Source: Larus michahellis (lineage: Eukaryota; Chordata; Aves; Charadriiformes; Laridae). From it: a DNA stretch of 64,000 nucleotides. Below, one piece after another: positions 58,201 to 64,000 of this stretch. The translations under genes were made by a program, and so were the position numbers. Positions within the stretch are counted from its first letter, which is position 1; the number at the start of each line of letters is the position of its first letter. The notes below the pieces were generated by a model. That model worked only from the letters and a program-made list of their open reading frames with translations. It was not told where the DNA came from and did not search any database. The DNA is taken from the NCBI RefSeq assembly GCF_964199755.1, contig NC_133900.1:16259201-16323200 (forward strand), given 5' to 3'.

Positions 58201-61200
58201 TTCTGCCAGTACGCTGGGGTGTAGATATAAGCTGTCTAGCCTCTGAGGGAGGTTATTTTAGCAACTTTTTTTTCCTCTATGTTAACAACTGGCAGTGAAT
58301 TGTGGCCTAGGATCTTGTGCAATTCAAATGTTGTGAAGGGATAAGTGTACTTAAAATTCTGACGTAGGTTGCTGTGGCCACTTAAAGGCTGACTGCTCTA
58401 ACCGCTGCAGGTTTGTGGCTAATTGGTGTTGTTGAGCCCACATTCAGTAGTATAGTGACAGAAGTTTGCAAGACAATCACAGTTACAACCTGTATAGGCT
58501 ATAGAATTTGTTGGGTTTGAGATGCATTAGGCTATACTATTTGTTCACCAAGACTTGGTAAGCTAGAAAGGCAAGCTCAGGGAAAAAACAGTAGGGAACA
58601 GTCTGGAAAAAAGCTTTAATAAGAGTATGGGCAGAATTCATCATTTCCTCTCTGTGTAAGATTTTTCATCTGTGCTTTTATCCCTGAGAGGTTTGTGCTT
58701 ACTGCTGCCTCTGTGACCCATGAGGCCATAACCTCGACTTTCAAGTACTGAGGAGAACAGAGGTGAAGTGTGATGCCCGCTGTATGTGCAAAATGAAGAG
58801 GAGATTGCTCAGGACAGGCTCAAGCCATTGCTTGACCTGACCTGCAAACCAGTGGTCAGGAAGAGTCACTTAACAGTGGGACTCTTAATGAGATACAAGG
58901 ATAATACGTACCTCTGAAAGAGGCAACACACATAAGTTGCTTGTAAGCATTTTTAAGCTGTATTAATAAAAGTTTTAGTGCAACTTCTAATGCTCTTCTT
59001 TTTTTCCTAAAGTTTATATGCCAGCGTGTGTTCTATGCTCAAGTAACCTGAGTACCAATAGATAAGTAGTAAAAGTACAGACCGCAGGAAAGGACGTAGA
59101 GGCATGGCATCTTTCACAATGGAAAAATGTGTAAATGATAGTAAAACTGAAAAGTTTTCACATTTTAAAAGAAGGCTTGAGACCTAGATACTCAGCTCAA
59201 TTACACGTGAAACTGTAATTCTCCAGTATTTGTTACCTTATTAGAAGGTAAAGCAGAAGATGGCAAATGCAAAATCTGCCTGGTTATGGCCTGGCTCACA
59301 GCTCATTCTGTACTGTTTTTGGAGTTTCACTGTGTGTGATGAGGTGACTTAAAAGAGTCAATGTTCTCTCTGTCTTGTTTTTTAACTTTAAAATTGGACA
59401 TGTCTCAATGCTGTATATATACTTATTGCTATTAGAATAGTCAGTTAATTATCGTTAATTCTTAGCAGTGACATTTTCCTAAGACTGTTGAATGTTGTAA
59501 AAGGGACCAGACTTAAAATACACGCGCTTGTGTAGTGCATAAAGTGAAGATGTTTTACTTTGCATTCAAAATATTTAAAAATACAGACTCATTTCAAACA
59601 ATACATTTATGTCAGAATATATATTTCATGAAGAAAACTTCTAGGAATCAAGTGGACTTCTTCCTTCAAGCACTTGCTTATGAATACAAGGCAGCATGTT
59701 ACTGGATATTCCAAATACAAAAATCGTATAAATAGTTGAAAGATACTGACATATCTCAAGAGTTTACTGCAACATACTCTGAAGAAGAGGAACAATATTT
59801 GGTATTTTCAGGGTTGTTTGTTATTTAATATGGAGCAAGAAGGCTGATGAAATACAGGGTAATAATATCCTGGGGTTTTTTTATCTTTATTGAAAAATGA
59901 AATTGATGTGAAGAACAGTAATTAGTTCCCTTCCATCTTTTAGTGTAACGTTTGTAGAAGGTTATAGGTATTTGGGTGTTTTGATTTGTGACAGGCTTTT
60001 CCACTTAACATAAAGGTAAGGTCTAAACAAATATATTCATCTTCCCTTGAAGAGGCTTATGTGATCTCTATGGTTAGGCCATTCCCTGAGAACAGAGAGC
60101 ACTCAGCAACTCAAGAGCACTGTTCAGTTCCTTTCGTCACTTACCCTAGCAGTTTTCAGTTGCTTTTTAGAAAAAGGTAACTATGCTGTATGCCACAGCA
60201 CCCAGAAAAGAAGTACCCAAAATGACTTTGTGAAATGTACAGCATAACACATGCTCAGCTTTCTTGCTTCTACAGGAATACTTTTTTGACAAAACACCTT
60301 ATACTATTATGTTTGGACCAGATAAATGTGGAGAAGATTACAAACTGCACTTTATCTTCAGACATAAGAATCCTAAAACTGGAGAATATGATGAAAAACA
60401 TGCAAAACGTCCTGATGTAGACCTAAAAAAATTCTATTTGGACAAGAAGACGCATCTATATACTCTTGGTATTGTTAAATTTTTATAAGTTTAAATTGGA
60501 AAGGAGTCTGCTTTTATGTTTGTAATAGTCCATTAATTCTGAGAGGTGGTTGCTTAATGATTCGGGCTTAAATGATTTAAGGCCAGCTCTTAAATGATCT
60601 AATGACTGAGCTTAATTGCAGGACATAAAAGTGGCTTTGAAATGTTGCTGTTTAATAATAAATTACTGAAAAAAACGTATCAGCCCTGGCCAGCCTTTAA
60701 CATGAGGAATTGATTAATACTTTCAGTACTTACCATGATAAAAATACTTGTTAAGGAAGGTACTAAAAAAAACCCACAACTGCCCAGTATTCTAGGAAGG
60801 CATCAGAGTTCACAGGAATTCAGTTAAATCTGCAGCGTGCCGCACACAACTCTCCTCCACATGTGAAGAGTTCTCAGTAACCCCTGCACGTGCAGCATGA
60901 ACGGATGTGTTACCACATCCTCTGAAGATGAATGAATATGGGCTGGTTTTCATTCATGTGACATCTCTTTACGTACCAGTGAACGGTATAGCAGAGATGA
61001 AAGTTTAATGTCTGTGTTCTTTTCCCCCCTTTTTCTAATTCCTGGTGAAGAATAAATAATCAGAGAAGAACCGGGTAATCTGTGGCATACTGCAAATCCA
61101 GCAAAGTTGACTGCGCTTTTGAACTTCCATTGAATAATAATGGAAGGCACGTGCAACTGCTGTGCCATGGGCAAACTTAACTGTTCTTTAAAATAAATTA

Positions 61201-62513
61201 CAGTAGTGTGCCATAGCAAACTTGCACTTTTAGATAATTGGCGTAAGTGAAACAAAAAACTATTCTTGTGGTAAAGGAATGTATGTGTTTCTGTGTTTGA
61301 GCTGTTCATTAGAAATTATGATTAAAGATATTTAAGCTCAGATTGCATTTATTCTGTTTGTAACTGTTCAAATAGACTCCGTACAGCTGTGTGATTCTAA
61401 TGTATTATGTGACTGATAACATAAGTTTAAAAATCAGTTCTTTGTATTGCATTTAAAGTGATATTGGGGATTTAAATTTTGCATTTATGGATATTTTAAT
61501 ACTGTTGAAGACTTAGGCTGCAAGGGCTTCATTAGATATTATCAAACTGTCAGTGTAAGACTGTTACTCTGGTTTTCATCACTTTTTTTTTATAAAAGTG
61601 GAATAGTATTTATATTGAATTAATAGTCTTTGTGTTGAGTGGACATTTGAATATACTTGTTAAGCACTTATAAATGTGCTTATTGGTTATTACAAATGGA
61701 TCTGGATACAATGTCTGTTACCAAGTCTGACAGTGCTCAGTTCTTTGCCCCTGGCTTCTCAATTACTCACACTTGCTAAAATACTTAAACATTTGAAGAT
61801 AATTTCCTGTGTTCTTAGTCTGGCATTTGAGGGAAATGGCTGTCAGGTTTCAATCAGAGAAAATATTGCTTTGATGATCCTTCAGCTGTGTTACTGACAC
61901 AGTTCTTGTGTTTCTGTGCTTTCAGGTGTGAAACTGTAGTTTGGTAGCAGAGATGCCTTTTGGGGCAGAGGTTTGTCTTTTATTGCCTGTGTTTTAGAAT
62001 AAATAAATAAAGCAGAATTTTGACCAAGTGCTAGGTTTATGAAAAAATCTCTTACGCTGTGCTTGGATGTGATTCAGCACTTGAATTTGCTAGAGGTTTC
62101 ATTTTGGGGGGCCCAATACTGGTCATATATCTCCACAGTAGCAACTTTAAAGTTTTGTGTCCAGATCCAGTACCTGGGTGGGGAGTCTGTCTCCTGCTCT
62201 GCTAGTGAGGATCCTCTTTGCTGTTATTTGTCTAAGTCTGTGATTATTATATAGATTTTGGTTAAAGATATTTGTAACATTAATGTTTTCCGTATTTCCT
62301 TAATACAAATTTCTTCAATTTAGTGCTAAAACCAGATGATACATTTGAAATGTTAATTGACCAATCGGTTGTCAGTAGAGGAAGTCTTCTTGAGGATATG
62401 GTTCCTCCAGTAAACCCTCCCAAAGAAATAGAGGATCCTAGTGAGAAGAAGCCTGAAGATTGGGATGAGAGACCAAAAATATCTGATCCAAATGCTGTTA
62501 AACCAGATGACTG
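49060..62513 (+). CDS. CLGN: CLGN (calmegin), 5' part: seven coding exons, gene continues past the window
   Basis: ER membrane lectin chaperone of the calnexin/calreticulin family, needed in mammals for sperm surface protein folding. Coding exons 49060-49221, 50136-50206, 53305-53363, 56409-56550, 57381-57462, 60276-60468 and 62324-62513 join in frame (899 nt, 299 codons plus two bases) with GT-AG borders. Visible: signal peptide [20 protein letters not shown]; acidic N-terminal stretch; lectin domain with [41 protein letters not shown]; the conserved Cys156 and Cys190 in [10 protein letters not shown] and [15 protein letters not shown]; then P-domain repeats ([26 protein letters not shown]). 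The MHFQ start and overall match favour CLGN over CANX. Transmembrane segment and cytosolic tail are beyond the right edge. Confidence 0.94.
50136..50206 (+). CDS. CLGN: CLGN coding exon 2
   Basis: Acceptor CTTTTTAG, donor CTGG|GTAAGT. Encodes [20 protein letters not shown] and EFSG, the start of the calnexin-type lectin fold (YKTPQPIGEVYFAETFD in mammalian CLGN). Confidence 0.93.
53305..53363 (+). CDS. CLGN: CLGN coding exon 3
   Basis: Acceptor TTGTTTTAG, donor GATG|GTAAGT. Encodes [19 protein letters not shown], collinear with WVLSKAKKDDMDEEISIYDG of mammalian calmegin. Confidence 0.92.
56409..56550 (+). CDS. CLGN: CLGN coding exon 4
   Basis: Acceptor GTGTTTTAG, donor TTCA|GTAAGT. Encodes residues 98-144: [46 protein letters not shown], a highly conserved calnexin-family block. 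Confidence 0.94.
57381..57462 (+). CDS. CLGN: CLGN coding exon 5 (lectin-site cysteine)
   Basis: Acceptor CTTTGTCCAG, donor CTG|GTATGT. Encodes [20 protein letters not shown] plus SSSDDLNL. Cys156 and the Tyr-Ile-Lys that follows belong to the sugar-binding face in calnexin/calreticulin. Confidence 0.94.
60276..60468 (+). CDS. CLGN: CLGN coding exon 6
   Basis: Acceptor CTTCTACAG, donor CTTG|GTATTG. Encodes residues 173-236 with [20 protein letters not shown] (Cys190, partner of Cys156) and [20 protein letters not shown]. The donor lacks the usual A at +4 and G at +5, so it is relatively weak. Confidence 0.93.
62324..62513 (+). CDS. CLGN: CLGN coding exon 7 (start of P domain)
   Basis: Acceptor TTCAATTTAG, donor ACTG|GTAAGG. 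Encodes residues 237-299: [62 protein letters not shown]. The final tryptophan codon is split into the next exon, which lies beyond the window. Confidence 0.93.
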
Positions 62514-62995
62514 GTAAGGAGAACATTTTTATCTGTACGATGCCTTTTAAGTGCAGGTTATTAATTTGAAAGATTTAACTGGTTTTATTTTGGTTTTTTG
62601 GTAATGACAATTGGGATATGTTTCACTACTAAAAGTGCTAAAGTTTGTAAACATAATTGAGGTGGGTACAAGGATCTGGTCATCTTCTAAGGAAAGAAAT
62701 AATAGTACTTTTTGATTATTTTTTTTTTTTTTTACCCTTCATGGTTGCAATTAATAACTAACATTACTGTACCTGAAAGATGAGGAAAAAAGTTTTGTGT
62801 TTAGTTTGGTTTTTTTTTTCCCCACCATATCGTGTTAATTTATATTCAATGATTTCTACTTCCTTCTGTGTGAACTGCTGTTCATACTGCGATTCTAGAA
62901 GAGGAAGGAAAAACTTAATGGGAAGACCTGACTGACACCTGCCAGTTGATGGCAGCAATTTCTGGGCTAAGTAGTACTTTGAAACAATGTAAATA
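62514..62995 (+). other. CLGN: CLGN intron start, before the CR1
   Basis: Begins GTAAGG. Contains T runs at 62720-62734 and 62811-62820 and no exon. The next CLGN exon is not in the window. Confidence 0.7.
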
Positions 62996-64000
62996 TCATA
63001 GAATCATAGAATTGTTAGGGTTGGAAGGGACCTTAAAGATCATCTAGTTCCAATCCCCCTGCCTTGGGCAGGGACACCTCCCACTAGACCGGGTTGCTCA
63101 AAGCCCCTTCCAGCCTGGCCTTGAACACCTCCAGGGATGGGGCATGCACAGCCTCTCTGGGCAACCTGTTCCAGTGCCTCACCACCCTCATGGTGAAGAA
63201 CTTCTTCCTAACGTCCAGTCTGAATCAACCCATCTCTAGTTTTAATCCATTCCCTCTGGTCCTACCATTACCTGACCTCCTAAAAAGTCCCTCCCCAGCT
63301 TTCTTGTAGGCCCCCTTAAGATACTGGTAGGCCGCTGTAAGGTCTCCCTGGAGCCTTCTTTTCTCCAGACTGAACAACCCCAACTCTCTCAGTCTGTCCT
63401 CATAGGAGAGGTGCTCCAGCCCTCTGGTCATCCTCGTGGCCCTTCTCTGGACACGTTCCAGCACGTTGATATCTTTCTTGTAGTAGGGGCTCCAGAACTG
63501 GACGCAGTACTCCAGGTGGGGTCTCACGAGGGTGGAGTAGAGGGGGAGGATCACCTCCCTCGATCTGCTGGCCACACTTCTCCTCATGCAGCCCAGGATA
63601 CGGTTGGCTTTCTGGGCTGCTAGTGCACACTGACGGCTCATGTTGAGCCTCCCGTCCACCAGCACCCCCAGGTCCTTTTCTTCAGGGCTGCTCTCAAGCC
63701 AGTCACTGCCCAGCCTATGTCGGTGCTTGGGATTGCCCCGACCCAGATGGAGGACCTTGCACTTGGTCTTGTTGAGCTTCATGAGGTAGGCATGGGCCCA
63801 CCTCTCCAGCCTGTCAAGGTCCCTCTGGATGGCATCCCTTCCCTCCAGCGTGTCAGCCGCCCCACACAACTTGGTGTCGTCAGCAAACTTGCTGAGGCTG
63901 CACTCTATGCCACTGTCCATGTCGCTGACGAAGGTGTTAAACCAGAGCGGTCCCAGTACTGATCCTTGAGGGACTCCACTTGTCACTGGCCTCCACTTGG
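62996..64000 (-). mobile_element. CR1 LINE, long 3' part with reverse-transcriptase C-terminus, running off the edge
   Basis: Minus-strand element whose 3' end is at 62996 (two TCATAGAA units on the + strand) and whose 5' part continues past 64000. The minus-strand ORF (63225 to at least 63986) carries RT motifs [14 protein letters not shown] and FADDTKL, then the CR1-typical [35 protein letters not shown] and [11 protein letters not shown]. It stops at 63225 within the conserved C-terminal region: a nonsense codon interrupts the frame, and the following GLDRF-like and HWNRL-type coding continues downstream. It lies in the CLGN intron after exon 7, antisense to the gene. It is the longest CR1 here. 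Confidence 0.95.

Larger units (their letters stand above)
49222..62323 (+). other. CLGN: CLGN introns between coding exons
   Basis: Intron blocks 49222-50135, 50207-53304, 53364-56408, 56551-57380, 57463-60275 and 60469-62323 are AT-rich. Simple repeats: T runs near 51310 and 52620-52650, an A run near 53922, and four TTTTA units near 56135-56155. I recognised no CR1, LTR or RNA gene in these blocks, and ORFs there are short without domain signatures. Confidence 0.55.

Overview
This window is a stretch of bird nuclear genome. It holds intron-split vertebrate genes with GT-AG junctions, CpG-island promoters, several CR1 LINE 3' ends (the dominant avian retrotransposon), one solo retroviral LTR and AT-rich introns. 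A tRNA-headed SINE with a CR1-like tail at 44311-44456 hints at a songbird or relative. That lineage guess rests on one element and is weak.

Two protein genes lie head-to-tail on the + strand. The first (about 1.64-38.5 kb) is a complete GT54-family gene of the MGAT4 type. Fifteen coding exons join with compatible phases into 1608 nt (535 codons plus stop), the length of MGAT4A. Its place directly upstream of calmegin, in the same orientation, matches the mammalian order MGAT4D-CLGN, so I call it MGAT4D. The second (about 43.2 kb to beyond the right edge) is the 5' half of calmegin, CLGN, an ER lectin chaperone of the calnexin family. Seven coding exons are visible. They cover the signal peptide, the lectin domain with its cysteine pair, and the start of the proline-rich P domain.

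Layout: 1-1.2 kb upstream sequence; 1.2-2.4 kb CpG island, promoter and MGAT4D exon 1, including a 46-bp-arm perfect palindrome; 2.0-12.2 kb long intron 1; 12.2-37.6 kb exons 2-15 with CR1 copies in introns; 37.6-38.5 kb 3' UTR; 38.5-43.2 kb intergenic; 43.2-43.9 kb CpG-island promoter of CLGN with five regularly spaced inverted CCAAT boxes and an NRF1 palindrome; 43.5-49.0 kb CLGN intron 1 with a SINE, an old CR1 and a solo LTR; 49.06-62.5 kb CLGN coding exons; 63.0-64.0 kb an antisense CR1 with reverse-transcriptase sequence running off the edge.

Functionally, both products act in the secretory pathway on N-glycoproteins: calmegin binds monoglucosylated glycans in the ER, and the MGAT4-type protein belongs to Golgi branching enzymes. 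In mammals both genes are mainly testis-expressed. No operon, phage, CRISPR or bacterial feature is present, and I found no clear evidence of a wholly new system. The most unusual items are the promoter palindrome, the full-length form of MGAT4D, the phased CCAAT array and the SINE.
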